Assembly: GCA_021014325.1 (NCBI GenBank) | Contig: JAJGQC010000408.1 | Coordinates: forward strand, 1-64,000 | Direction: 5' to 3' | DNA length: 64,000 bases | Origin: Plazaster borealis | Taxonomy: Eukaryota > Echinodermata > Asteroidea > Forcipulatida > Labidiasteridae | In this document: positions 9,924 to 20,447 of the stretch, in pieces | Layout: every line of letters begins with the position of its first letter | Numbering within the stretch: position 1 is the stretch's first letter | The notes under the pieces: generated by a model | What the model saw: the letters and a program-made list of their open reading frames with translations, nothing else | Told to the model about the DNA's origin: nothing | Databases searched by the model: none | Made by a program: the position numbers and the translations under genes

Positions 9924-12050
9924 ATAAACATAGGCCCACCACCAACCCCTTGGCAAACTGGTTTTTATCAGGCAGGGTGTAGCTCGGTGGAACAAAACAC
10001 TTTGAGAACTTCGACTCATCCTTTGTAAGCCCCTGGAATACCTTTACAGTGGACCCCTTGCATAATTATGACGTCAAAAGCTCAAAACCATTGATCTCTA
10101 TTATATTATATTGACTTGGTAGGACACGTTGCGCCGCCATGCGTCAACCGCGCGCGTATTTTCAAGACGATTTGAAAATATTGAAACGCGGGGGTCGTCA
10201 CACCATTCTGTACGCAACGCAAACAAATGAAGTTTCGTGCTAGAGCAAAATTATTTGCATCAAAATTTACTAATTTCTCCTCAGTTTTTGAACAAGATGT
10301 GAAAGAAATTTAACTCAAATCTAAAGGTTCAAATACAACAATGGTGAACTGTTGAGCAATTATAGGTTGTTAGAACGCGCACCAAACGCAGAAAATGGGG
10401 ATTTACATTCACCATGTTAGTTTTTTAGTCTGTATTTATAACGTTATTATACTCAGTGGCGTAACTAAGGGGGGCACGGGGGGCACGTGCCCCCCCCCCA
10501 TTTGATGTCCGTGCCCCCCCCCCCCGTGCCCCCCATTTGAAATATGGACTTTTGTGATTGGAAATTTCCAGAGTAAAATGTTACATTTTATACGCTTTGA
10601 TGAGATAATTTCGATGTTTTTAACTATTTTTCCAATTACATGCAGAAATATATTTTGTTTTACCCTCACGCCAGATTATCGTATACAAAAATAGTAAATA
10701 ACATAAAAAGGCGTTGAAAAGGGGCTTGTTCAGGCCCGTAACCAGGATTTTTTTGTTTTTGGTGGGCGAATTTTAAAGAAAACGTACATCGGTGCGTTAG
10801 CGCCGTCCGTCACGTAGCGACGTAGGGTGGAGTAGGAGGAGGGTGTGCCCCCCCTCAGAAGTTCGAAATTTTGTAAAAAAGAATGCCCAATTCAAGCCAT
10901 TTGGTGCACCATTTTTGCGCTATTTATTGGTTATTATATCTGAAAACAGCTGAATTACAGCTTTGTATCAATATTATTTCTGCATTTTTAATGCTCTGAC
11001 GGCGTATACCACCCATTACGTCCTAAATTAAATTATGTTATAAATGTCATATTTTAACGATTTATTGCTGAACAAATTTTTTGCTTAGTGTGTTATTTAT
11101 TAGTTGCACAGTTACGATGCAGACTTTAAAGAAGAACAAAATTTGCAGACTTTTTAATTAATTAATTTTTTTAAATATTTTTTTTAAGGGGGGCCGTCCG
11201 ACCCCCCCCCCCCGAGTACGGGCAGCGGGGTGTTTTAAAGTAAAAGGCAAACGAAACTTGGCCAGAAGTGGCCCCCGAGAAAAAATGGTGCACCCCCTTG
11301 TACCCCCTGAAATTTTACCCTAGTTACGCGCTGTATTCTGACTATATGTTTTGCACAAGTCTTTTGTCTTCTTGCCGGATTTGTTTTATCACTGTAAGAT
11401 CCTATCGCATACGATATTTTAAAGAGGGGCTCCAGGATGTTTTGAAATATTTAGCTTTTACATTTTTCCAATAGATGGAGTCCCCAAGAAATATAAAACA
11501 TTATTATGAGTCCCTTACCTCACACTAAAACAGGGTAAAAATGTCTTTTCCTCGAAACACTCCCAGCCCGAAATCTGAAAACGCGAGGACTTAATAAACC
11601 CGCGACGAAGAATTCATGACGTCACCGGCGTCTAGTTAGTTTGGACCTGCCTATACGAATGCACTGAGCTAACGCAAATACACCGCCAAACTTCACAATT
11701 ATTTGCAATCAATACGGCCGTTAATGTGACTTTTTATAGGACGATCCAACCGGCAAATAATCAGCAAGCCAATTTACAACGGATTTGTGATTTGGGGTTT
11801 TCGATCTTGAGAGGCGAGGCGATTCCGCAGCTCGGCTTGATTTTCAGTACATCGCTCTACACGTCAAATTCAACCCTAACATACACACACGTCGATTACC
11901 GCAAAAAACAACAACGCAGACCGCGGAATCACGGGGAGACCCTATACACAACGCACAATCAATAGAGTGTGACGTCATGCAATGGGTATGGGTCTTTATC
12001 TTCAAGCAGGCCTGAATATTCGATTCTGATTGGTCGATCCATAGCAACAA
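9924..12050. other. Spacer with C-rich repeat fragments, no gene recognised
   Basis: Two interspersed-repeat fragments are visible: one near 10455-10545 with GTGGCGTAACTAAGGGGGGC and long C runs, one near 10730-10860 with GGCCCGTAACCAGGA. A third C-run occurs at 11199-11212. CpG and TGACGTCA-like words cluster near 11615-11990, which could be promoter-like, but no exon with supported splice sites was found. Confidence 0.45.
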
Positions 12051-12056
12051 GGAGCG

Positions 12057-13490
12057 TGATATTATACAAATAATGAATGTTTATGAGTGCAATGGTGCGA
12101 ATATTTTCATGAAAGATGGAATGTTCTTTTCAACGAGGCTGAGCCGAGTTGAATGGAACTTTCCATCTTTCAACGAATGAAAATATTCGCACTATTGCAC
12201 GAATGAAAAACATTCATAATTTGTTTTATATAACATCCAAGTAGATCTTTGTCATTTTGATTGGAGGATACAACTTTCAAAACAAACAAAGCGTACAATA
12301 TTTTATAGACCTTATGCACATGACGTCATTTCAGTAGGGCGCCCTCGCTTAGAGGTCAAAAGGCGCTTGTTCATTGGCCAATCTTGTGCGCCGCGCGTAC
12401 AAATCTGTGGGTTTCCATTGTTTCGTCATCGTTTTACCTCTAAAATGGCGGCTGGATGACGTCAATGCATAAGGTCTATTGTGACATTAGACCCATTTCT
12501 TTTGGTTCGGATTGTTCGGACTCAACAGTGACTATGCGCGTTCCGTACTGCTATTTTGAGACACGCGGGTGCCGTAATGTAGTATGTGCCTTGCAGTAAA
12601 CTGTACTGCTGCATTATCAAAGACACGCGCACGCAATGATGTGATACGCACCGTGCAATAGAACAAATCGGATGGAACAAAAAATGCACGGTGAATGGAA
12701 CGAAAAATGCACGGTTAATGACGTAGCGTGCATTTGCTATCAAGTGACGGACAATCCTCCAATCAAATGGCAAGGATCTGCTTGGGTGTTATATAACAAC
12801 TTGGTGAGCAGTTAGAACACACAATACGCAGGGTGTGATATGGCCGTGCAATATTATACAAATAATGAATGTTTATGAGTGCAATGGTGCGAATATTTTC
12901 ATGAGCTGAAAGATGGAATGTTCTTTTCAACGAGGCGGAGCCGAGTTGAATGGAACATTCCATATTTCAACGAATGAAAATATTCGCACTATTGCACGAA
13001 TGAAAAACATTCATTATTTGTTTTATATAACATCCAAGTAGGTAGATCTTTGTCATTTTGATTGGAGGATACAACTTTCAAAACAAACAAAGCGTACAAT
13101 ATTTAATTGTGACATTAGACCCATTTCTTTTAGTTCGGCTTGTTTGGATTCAACAGTGACACGCGGGCGCCGTAATGTATAGTGTGTGCCTTGCAGTAAA
13201 CTGTACTGCTGCATTATCAAAGACACGCGCACGCAACGATGTGGTACGCACCGTGCAATAGAAAAAATCGGATGGAACGAAAAATGCACGTTGAATGGAA
13301 CGAAAAATGCACGGTGAATGACGTAGCGTGCAATGGTACGTTTATTTGCTATTACGTGACGGACAATCCTCCAATCCAATGGCAAGGATCTGCTTGGGTG
13401 TTACAAAATATACAAATAATGAATGTTTATGAGTGCAATGGTGCGAATATTTTCGTTCGTTGAAAGATGGAAAGTTCCATTCAACTTTCT
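12057..13490. repeat. Tandem duplication of a foldback-bearing unit (two full, one partial copy)
   Basis: Units begin near 12057, 12848 and 13405 with ACAAATAATGAATGTTTATG. Each full unit opens with a foldback whose arms are ATGAATGTTTATGAGTGCAA and its inverse, and continues through GATTGGAGGATACAACTTTC and ACAATCCTCCAATC. Unit 1 is about 790 bp because of a 175-bp insertion; unit 2 is about 557 bp. The third is cut after about 85 bp. Confidence 0.8.
12305..12479. mobile_element. MITE inserted in unit 1 of the tandem duplication
   Basis: TATAGACCTTATGCACATGA and the inverse TGCATAAGGTCTA form the ends. The second unit of the duplication lacks this stretch (AATATTTAATTGTGACATTA is continuous there), so the second copy serves as an empty site. 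The TA-flanked ends suggest a two-base TA duplication. Confidence 0.75.
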
Positions 13491-13502
13491 ATAGACCCGG
13501 AA

Positions 13503-13786
13503 GCATATTTTTTGTTTACACCGCAGCGAGGGGTTTTGTACTGTAATACTGCCAAATCCTGTCTTGAGATGAGACTACAACCATTTATGCCTATAAAGGG
13601 TTAGGTTTAGGGTTAGGGTCAGGGTTAGGGTTTGGGTTAGGGTTAGGGTTAGGGTCAGGGTTAGAGTCAGGGTTAGGGTTAGGGTTAGGGTTAGGGTTTA
13701 GGGTTAGACGTAGTCTCCTATCTCAAAACGGAATTGACAGTGTTACAGCACAAAACCCCTCGCTGCGGTGTAAAAAAAAAATACGC
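13503..13786. mobile_element. 284-bp foldback element with an interstitial telomere repeat core
   Basis: The arms run from GCATATTTTTTGTTTACACC through GCAGCGAGGGGTTTTGT to GAGACTAC, and the mirror image closes the element at 13786. GACCCGGAA occurs directly on both sides (13494-13502 and 13787-13795), a 9-bp target duplication. The core (13597-13707) is TTAGGG-type telomeric repeat. No ORF is seen. Confidence 0.85.
13597..13707 (+). repeat. Interstitial telomeric repeat (TTAGGG variants)
   Basis: About 18 units of TTAGGG with variants GTCAGGG, TTTGGG and TTTAGGG. TTAGGG is the standard metazoan telomere unit. It lies at the loop of the foldback at 13503-13786. Confidence 0.95.
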
Positions 13787-13928
13787 GACCCGGAACGCGC
13801 CTCCGAACAATGCGCGTCATTTTGGGTGTCAAAACTCTCTTTTGTGCATGTTTGTATACAATTTTGACACCCAAAATGACACCCAGGATAGGCGCATGTG
13901 AGTACACTGCGCGTTGTGCAATGGGTCT

Positions 13929-14649
13929 ATAGACTGTGCAAGTCTCGCGCGTAATCGAACTTCCGGGACCATTGTGGTCCCAACCATATGGAGTTTTACG
14001 TTGGCAAGATTTTGTTTCGTCAATTATTTTGATTTAGCGTATAGGCCCTACTTTATGACCATGAAAATTAAATAGGTTGTTGGGAATGTAATACTAAGTG
14101 ATAAAAACTATGAAAGTAAAATCATTAAACTTGACCTCTGCTTCCGGTTACTTGTAAAAAAATTAAGAATTTGTGCCCACCTCCGATCACCAAATTTTGG
14201 TCGCGCGATTATAATGACCAGACGCTGTAATTATCAAACGCTTGGCCTTTGCATTGCAGTAGGTTGTCGAGGCGTCAGTCCTCTTTAAATTGCGTCACGC
14301 GTTAATATTATTATACGCCCGTGCGATCATCGCGCGTCTGCGTTTAAACCTGCATTTAGTGGTTGCACGTACTCAGGCGTGGATTTACAAAAGGGGTTCC
14401 TAAAAAGTTAAGATCAAATAAGCATCCTTGTCCCACAGTTTTTAGTTTGTTTCAACAAATTTTAACAAATGATTAGTGTGTTTGTTATGAAAGCTCAAAC
14501 TCATTTTATACAAATTGAAATGATTATTTTTGTTGGTCAGATTTTTTCATAGATCTAATTTAAAAACAATGATTTGATTTCAGAAAAAAATATGTTCTTC
14601 GCTTGACGTGTTTTCTCGCTACGATACGCGTGAGACTTGCACAGTCTAT
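13929..14649. mobile_element. TIR element, ATAGACTGTGCAAGTCTC ends
   Basis: ATAGACTGTGCAAGTCTCGC at the left pairs with GCGTGAGACTTGCACAGTCT at the right. The element is about 720 bp, with no recognisable coding. Its left CTATAG is shared with the right end of the adjacent MITE. A single end also lies at 484-526. Confidence 0.7.
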
Positions 14650-14837
14650 TGGTGGATACATGCGCTATAGGCCTCTAAGTCTCCATAAATAGTATTATTA
14701 CAAACTGATGCACTCGTAACCTTCAAAGAGAAACGGTTGCCATGGTTTTATAACGAAGTTCCACTCGTCGCCGATACCCGTCTTTGCCTATAGCCTCTGC
14801 ACCTCATCACCAAAAACCGTAAACAAGCACGATTAAA

Positions 14838-15150
14838 GAGACAATGTCTTGGATTGGGCGCTTTATGTCATAAAAAGCGTTTGTTGTGAAAATGAATGGT
14901 TGGAAAGATTTTTTGAAAGTTGAAAATAATGATTCACCCAAAATATCCCTCGAAATTCTTTGTTTTTTCCTTTTACTTCGTGAACTAACCCGCCCGTAAT
15001 TTTGTAGAGTCAAAATTTGGTTTGACAAAAAGCGATCGTGTTATTTTTTGTGAATCATTGTTCTACTTTCAAACATGTGCCAACCATATTCATTTCATAA
15101 CAAACGCTTTTAAAGCCCAAAGCGCACAATCTGAATGCAACGTCACGCTT
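14838..15150. mobile_element. Foldback MITE, GGATTGGGCGCTTT family
   Basis: The left arm (GGATTGGGCGCTTTATG, AAAAGCGTTTGTTGTG, ATGGTTGG, AATGATTCAC) pairs with the right arm (GTGAATCATTGTTC, CCAACCATATTCATTTCAT, AACAAACGCTTTTAAAGCCC). A relic of one arm is at 9478-9630. Confidence 0.7.
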
Positions 15151-15167
15151 TCGGTACTGTATGTCAA

Positions 15168-15452
15168 CCTCGTCCCCAAGGTGTGTCGAGCAGTACGAGG
15201 TTGACCGCTCTCTCACCCTGGTATTGGATCATTTGCATATCCCAAAATTTTTGGATACGTATGCAAATTAGAATAGTCTGGCTGTGTACATGGTGCACAT
15301 GTAGTACTGAATGAGTACAACTTAACATGTTTACGTTAGACTAGTGTACACCAGTCGTTGTCCAATCAGGGTCCCAGTAAGGAGTTTCCCTCCCAGGGTT
15401 TACTATTGTAAACATGGTTGGAAATAAAGTAAACCATGGGGACGAGGTTGCC
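15168..15452. mobile_element. TIR element with CAACCTCGTCCCC ends
   Basis: CAACCTCGTCCCCAAGG at the left is mirrored by CCATGGGGACGAGGTTG at the right. Related ends (CAACCTCGTTCCCAG) start the repeats at 35797 and 41884. Confidence 0.55.
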
Positions 15453-15531
15453 TATAAGTAAGCTTGAGGCCGTTATGAGAGTGAGATGAGTAGTTCGTAG
15501 CTTGCCTGATACCTGGAGCAGGAGAGAGAAA

Positions 15532-15550
15532 GCTATATATATATATATGC
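15532..15550 (+). promoter_or_regulatory. TA-run, possible TATA element of the GPCR gene
   Basis: An AGC-TATATATATATATATATG run lies about 90-105 bp upstream of the GPCR start codon. It could serve as a TATA box with a short 5' leader, but it may simply be a microsatellite. Confidence 0.3.
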
Positions 15551-15637
15551 TGACACTTCATCTCTAATATCTGCTGAATTCTGTACGGTGTTCCTGCCCT
15601 TCAAAAAGAAAGGAACCGAGCAAAAGCTTCAACCAAC

Positions 15638-16620
15638 ATGGCTGAGCCTATCCTCCTTCTACGTATCATCAAAACTATTGTAGGGTTGCTTGGGATGATC
15701 GGGAACGGCATCGTTTGCGTCGTCATCTACAAGAACAGTTTTATGCACACCCTGACCAACGCATTCATCTGCAACCAGGCGGTCCTAGACTGCCTGGGCT
15801 CACTGATGCTCATTCTCAGCAGTAACATCGTGGTGGTTGACCCTCTCCCGGACACCACTTGGTATCACTTCGTCTGCCACATCTGGCTATCAATCTGTTC
15901 CTCTGGGCTTTCTTCACCTCATCCACTGTGAACCTGCTGTCGTTGACGTGTGAAAGGTACATTGCCATCGTCTACCCCTTTCGCTACCACAGCCTGTACA
16001 CGACCCATTTTGTGAAGGCCACCATGGTGATCATTTGGTTGTCCGGTCTCATTCTGGACGGGGCGTACACGGCGGCGGTTAACACCTATCTAGACGGTAA
16101 GTGTTTTTACAACTCCTCGGTTGCGTCCCGCACAGCCGGTATAGTCTTCATCCTGGTGAAGTTCTGCGTGCCCGCTGTCTTCATGCTGTTTGTCTACATG
16201 CATATCACCGTGGAGCTCAAGCGAAGCGCCGGGCGAGTTGGCGTTGCCGCCGTGCCCACCATTGCGTCCGGCACCAACACGGCTCACAGCGAGAACCAGG
16301 AGCAATCTCTTCTCCGTGCCCGCCGAAACACCTTCAAGACGCTCTTCATAGTCTTCATCACCTTTCTGGTCTGTTGGACTCCGAACCAGGTCATCTTCTT
16401 CATGTTCAACTTCGGCTGGAATTTGGATTTCAACGGAGCCGTCTACATTATTTCCGTTTCCCTGGTAGCTTTTAACTCGTGCGCGAATCCTTTCATCTAT
16501 GCCTTCAAGTACAAGCAGTTCAGGCGGGGATTCCTGATAATGATTGGCGTGTCAGGACGGGCAGATCAGCATCCCTCAACGTCCGTTATTAGGACGCACA
16601 CTGAACCAGCCGAACCATAA
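15638..16620 (+). pseudogene. Rhodopsin-class (class A) GPCR, intronless, with one frame break
   Basis: The ATG at 15638 follows a purine-rich leader (ACCAAC ATGG). The first frame covers TM1 (GLLGMIGNGIVCVVIY), TM2 (NQAVLDCLGSLML) and the TM3 cysteine (FVCHIW). Near 15888-15893 the frame shifts by one base. The second frame resumes at once with NLFLWAFFTSSTVNLLSLT and CERYIAIVYPF (DRY-type end of TM3), TM4, the ECL2 cysteine (GKCFYN), TM5 (VKFCVPAVFMLFVYM), TM6 (FLVCWTPNQ) and TM7 (NSCANPFIYAFKY), ending TAA at 16618. Total about 327 residues, normal for a class A receptor with short tails. The rest is undamaged, so the lesion is either very recent or a sequencing error. TM6 and TM7 motifs fit peptide-type receptors such as the galanin/allatostatin-A/somatostatin neighbourhood, but no ligand can be named. 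Intronless single-exon structure is common in echinoderm GPCR expansions. Confidence 0.85.
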
Positions 16621-16759
16621 AGAACAAAACCTGAAAACCCTCTGGGGTTTCTGTGCAAATCTTCAGTCCTGCAGTAAATCTTTTGATAAACAAATGTGTT
16701 TCTATTTACACTAGAGTAAGTAGAATTGGTAAACTTTGCACGGTGAGGGAATGCAATCT

Positions 16760-16935
16760 AGTGAGGTTTGCGGAGATACCACAAAACTCTCTATGATGTG
16801 AATTGTTGTGGTTCTGAAGACGATCAGAACATACTGTTCGAAACGTCGAGTTGTTCAACCACCGGTTCTTTTCAGAACCACCGCAATTCATATAGAGAGA
16901 GTTTGTGTACATAATTCTCCGCAAACTTCACTATC
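16760..16935. repeat. Foldback with CGAAACGTCG hairpin core
   Basis: Arms GAGGTTTGCGGAGAT/ATTCTCCGCAAACTTC and AACTCTCTATGATGTGAATT with its mirror enclose GTGGTTCTGAAGACGATCAG, a loop, then TGTTCGAAACGTCGAGTTG and ACCACCGGTTCT. The same core is at 41515-41726. It is repeat-derived non-coding sequence. Confidence 0.65.
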
Positions 16936-17425
16936 ATGAGAGTGAAAATACATTACCACAACAATCGTAATTCTTACAGATTTTCCACGTTACACCTAAT
17001 TATTTGCTTGTTGACGTAAAATTAACGATTCAACTCATTCACAACTTGAGTTCTTTATCAGCAAACAAATTGATCAAAAAAGAGAAAAAAAATCATCACC
17101 AAAACAACTCACTAACACAACTCATTTGAAAGACCAAATAATAACAATATATCGTAAACCTTAACATTTTTTCCTCATTCAAATTTAATTTAAAAAAGAA
17201 GCTCATTCTTAAAAATTCCAAATTGTTTTGTTTAGATTTAGTATTGTCTATAATTAGCACTTAGTTTTGGATTGGTGTCGCGCCATACAAGACACGTGTA
17301 TATTTATTTAAGAACAAATGACAAATTGCACCACATTGTAACTTTTGCCGCCATTGAACTTTTATGATACCGATGGGGTAAAGGAGGGGCGGATCTCGAA
17401 CCTTTAGAAGCTTATATGTATATAT
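16936..17425. other. AT-rich spacer, nothing recognised
   Basis: No exon, TIR or simple repeat stands out. Confidence 0.4.
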
Positions 17426-17690
17426 ATTTATTGTGAGTATTGAAAAGTACTTTCTTGTCGATTGCTTGTAGTTTGTTTTTCTTGATGTGAAAGAAACTTT
17501 TTTTTTTTGTAAAAGTAATAAAGTATATCACACAGTATTATAACAGTCTTTGTCTTCATCAAATCTATGATTTAATAACTCGTCGTGGGTGATAACTTTC
17601 AAATATATGGGCCATCTTCAGTTTTTAGTTTGTTCTCTGCGAAACAATTCCTTTTGTATTCCTTTTGGTGTTAAAAGTTTAATATTAAAG
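17426..17690. repeat. Duplicated segment, matches 21706-22330
   Basis: TATTGTGAGTATTGAA, TTTTCTTGTCGATT, AAAAGTAATAAAGT and the downstream CCTTTTGG-TGTTAAA block recur in order at 21.7-22.3 kb. AATAAA at 17515-17520 could end the GPCR transcript; an equivalent lies at 21803-21808. Confidence 0.6.
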
Positions 17691-18056
17691 GCACTAAACA
17701 CGTTTGGTAATGGTCAAAGACCAGTGTTCTCACTTGGTGTAGCCCAACATATGCATAAAATAACAAGTCTGTGAAAATTTGGGCTCATTTGGTCATCGAA
17801 GTTGCAAGAAAATGATGAAAGAAAAAACACCCTTGTTGTACAAATGTGTGTGCTTTCAGAGAGGAATAACAACTTCTTGCAAGAAGTTTTATTATTTTAG
17901 TGCGAAATTACCTCTTTCTCAAAATCTACGTTACTTCAGAGGGAGTCGTTTCTCACAATGTTTTATACTATCGACAGCTCTCCGTTGCTCGTTACCAAGT
18001 CAGTTTTATGTTAATATATATTTTGAGTAATTACCAAACGTGTACGGTGCCTTTAA
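17685..18056. mobile_element. TTAA MITE, family A, copy 2
   Basis: TTAA then AGGCACTAAACACGTTTGGT at the left, and ACCAAACGTGTACGGTGCCT then TTAA at the right. The orientation is inverse to the copy at 1442. The final TTAA is shared with the next MITE. Confidence 0.8.
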
Positions 18057-18588
18057 AGGGAGGGTATACCTTTGGTAATTACTCCAAAAAATAATGACCA
18101 CTAAAACTTGCTTGTAAGAAACACTACAACTGTTGATAACACATTTTTAGAAACGATTCCCTTCTAAGGAATTTGGTTTTAGAGAATGAGTTTCAGTACT
18201 GTATGCAGACTGCATTGATCTATTTATATAACATGATGTCATTATTTCTCTTGAGATCTCGGGACACGAGAGCTCGGTTATTAACTTTTATACGTGAATA
18301 GAACCTGAGTATGGACGTAAACTTATACTTGTTTCCCTTGTCATTTATTTGATATTACAACGACATACGAATACAACATATTCAAAACAATTTCAGATTG
18401 TATAATCCAGTTACGGATTATTCTTCCTGCGTGGACACAAACCGCTCCAGATTTTCGGTGATATCTAAAAAAGAAACCACTACCACATTTTTGAAATGAA
18501 ATTTTCACAGGTGTATTGCATATCTACATTTATATAGGATTAAAACAATCGGACCGTTCAAAAAAACAGAGGTATACTTTGCGTTTAA
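18053..18588. mobile_element. TTAA MITE, family B, copy 1
   Basis: The left end is TTAA-AGGGAGGGTATACCTTTGG and the right end is AGGTATACTTTGCGTTTAA. The internal GGATTATTCTTCCTGCGTGG and CCGCTCCAGATTTTCGG blocks are shared with families B and C elsewhere. Confidence 0.7.
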
Positions 18589-18756
18589 CGTGTACAATAT
18601 GCGTGGCTTGTTTACGCTTTTCACCAACTTGTGCGGTCATCCAGTTGATTTCCCACCGGGTAACAAAATGATGTTTTTTTTTTGCGCCGAGTTAAAATTA
18701 TAGAGTGTGGTACACTGTACTTTAAATTTCTCCAGTGAATTAGATTAGAGACATAG

Positions 18757-19057
18757 TTAAAGGCAGGGAATAGTTTTGGTAATTGTCAAAGACCAGTATC
18801 TTCACTTGGTTTATTCCAAAATAATGCATAGAATAAACCTGTGAAAAATTGGGCTTATTTGGTCATCGAAGTTGCAAGAAAATAATTAATAAAAAAAAAC
18901 ACCATTGTAACATATAATTGTGTGCTTTCAGATGCCCGAGAAAGGCTTCATGCCTGTTAGAAGCCTTTCTCATTAGATTCAAATGTTTGGGTGAAAAATT
19001 ACCTCTTTCTCTTAAACTAAATTACTTCAAAGGGTTCGTTTCTATCAACAGCAGCAT

Positions 19058-19094
<37 letters not shown>

Positions 19095-19100
19095 TTTAAA
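18757..19100. mobile_element. TTAA MITE, family A, truncated copy with a CAG expansion
   Basis: It opens TTAA-AGGCAGGGAATAGTTTTGG and follows family A (TCAAAGACCAG, GGTCATCGAAGTTGCAAG, CCTCTTTCTC) as far as GGTTCGTTTCTATCAACAGC, where the family's CAACAGC runs into a long AGC tract. The right end is missing. Confidence 0.7.
19048..19093. repeat. CAG trinucleotide repeat, about 15 units
   Basis: Nearly pure AGC repeat. It grows from the ATCAACAGCTCT-like site present once in other family A copies. Its TCC/AGC frames give serine or leucine runs that are not genes. Confidence 0.95.
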
Positions 19101-19159
19101 CAATACTTCGTAAGCTTTTTCAAATTAATGTCACATATTAAACTCATACTTTGTTAATG

Positions 19160-20110
19160 TGCTGAATGCATCGATCAAGTAATATAATGAAACTAAACTC
19201 TCCAGCTTCGTGTAATAATGGTTAGAAATTTACTGATAAATAGACATCAGTTCGACAGAAAAAGAAATCGTAAAGGATACGTACATGTACAGACTTCACG
19301 AGGAAGAAGCGGTTTTTTTTATTTTTTTAATTTTATTTTTGAAGATTCGACCCTCGATCCAGTGAGTTTATCCTCGAAAAATAATGTTAAATAAATTTCC
19401 CGCGGGTACCACGAAAATGTAACAAAGCATAATAACCTATGTGACGGCTCGCTCCCAACAAGATTGCCAACCGCGCCGATGTACGCGAATAAAAGAGTTA
19501 ATTGAAATGACATAATAGATTAGAAATGACTTAATTTGGTCAATACACAAGTTTAACAAAACTGGGTCTTTTGATAAGAAATTGATTATATAGGGATTTA
19601 TTAAATATTTTATAAATATATATTTTTAATGAGAACTCGCCTAACATCGCAGGGCCGGCCGGCCACTTCAAGGTGAGGGCTACACTTATCTGATATGGGC
19701 TGTTGACCCAAATCAACTGTCACCAGGGGCTGGGGCTGAAACAGGGTAACCCCTTCACAGTCTGTAAGGATGTGTAGGTATGGGTATCATCCACGAGCCT
19801 GGCTGGTAGAATGCACTACCTTCCCAATGGAATGGCCAATAAAAAATCCCACATATATATTTACTATAACACTATGAGAAACCCCACCCTGTTTAGCCCT
19901 AAGTCCCACCCCGACTTAACAGACCCTGAATAAAACACCCATTCTTTAGCTATGCTCTTGAAACAACCTCCCGCTGAAGTGCGCCTACCAGGCCAAATAA
20001 TATTAATAATAGTATTCGTCTCATTAAGCTGGAATCGATTCTTCTGAATTATTTTGACCTCATATATCTTCGCAAAAACTTTCATAGATCCTTCGAGTCT
20101 ATCTTATTTT
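19160..20110. repeat. Locally duplicated segment (matches 27470-27730 and 31315-31710)
   Basis: 19195-19470 matches 27470-27725 (AGAAATCG-AAAGGAT, CTCGATCCAGTGA, CACAAAGCATAA, GACGGCTCGCTCCC). 19500-20100 matches 31315-31710 (TTTTGATAAG, ACCCCACC, CCCCGACT, CTTCCCGCT, GCTGGAATCGA, TCTGAATTA). Matches are diverged with many small gaps, so the duplication is old. A SINE interrupts it at 19622-19850. Confidence 0.65.
19622..19850 (-). mobile_element. SINE body, absent from the 31.5 kb paralogue
   Basis: The blocks CCTAACATCGCAGGGCCGGC, CTTCAAGGTGAGGGCTACAC and CCAAATCAACTGTCACCAGG match the SINE at 32390-32606. The head differs or is missing. The paralogous segment at 31.4 kb runs through without it, marking it as a later insertion. 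Confidence 0.6.
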
Positions 20111-20447
20111 CATAGCATGATATTTGGGCCTTGAACAAAAAGTAGGACAATTGAATTGAGTACAAGGGCTGACCTACATAGGGTTTATAATAAAATTTTC
20201 AGGCTATTATTAAAAATTGTGCTAATTTTTCTAAGGAAAAACCCATACAAAGTCGGAAATATGATTAAAGTAGGAAGAATATCATGCCTGGATTTAAGTG
20301 TATCAAGAAATGCATGCAACAAAACTGATTGAGCCTCGGCCAATACACTCTGCAACGTACGTGAAATCCTACACTATACAAACTTAAAATTCAACACTTT
20401 AAAGAGTGCAGTGAGTGAAAACTCTTTGTAAAGTTAAATTCATCTGA

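Larger units (their letters stand above)
13490..13932. mobile_element. CTATAGACCC MITE split by a telomere-repeat foldback
   Basis: The ends are CTATAGACCCGGAA and CAATGGGTCTATAG. The right-hand 137 bp (13796-13932) matches the intact 150-bp MITE at 35318-35467 almost base for base (GCGCGTCATTTTGGGTGTCA and so on). The left few bases are separated from it by the element at 13503-13786. Confidence 0.8.

Noticed and set aside
13597..13707. Chromosome end or fusion scar
   Set aside because: The TTAGGG tract is inside a small inverted-repeat element with a target duplication and normal sequence on both sides.
16101..16475. 124-codon second-frame ORF over the GPCR
   Set aside because: Shadow of the receptor frame, which has TM5-TM7 motifs in a different phase.
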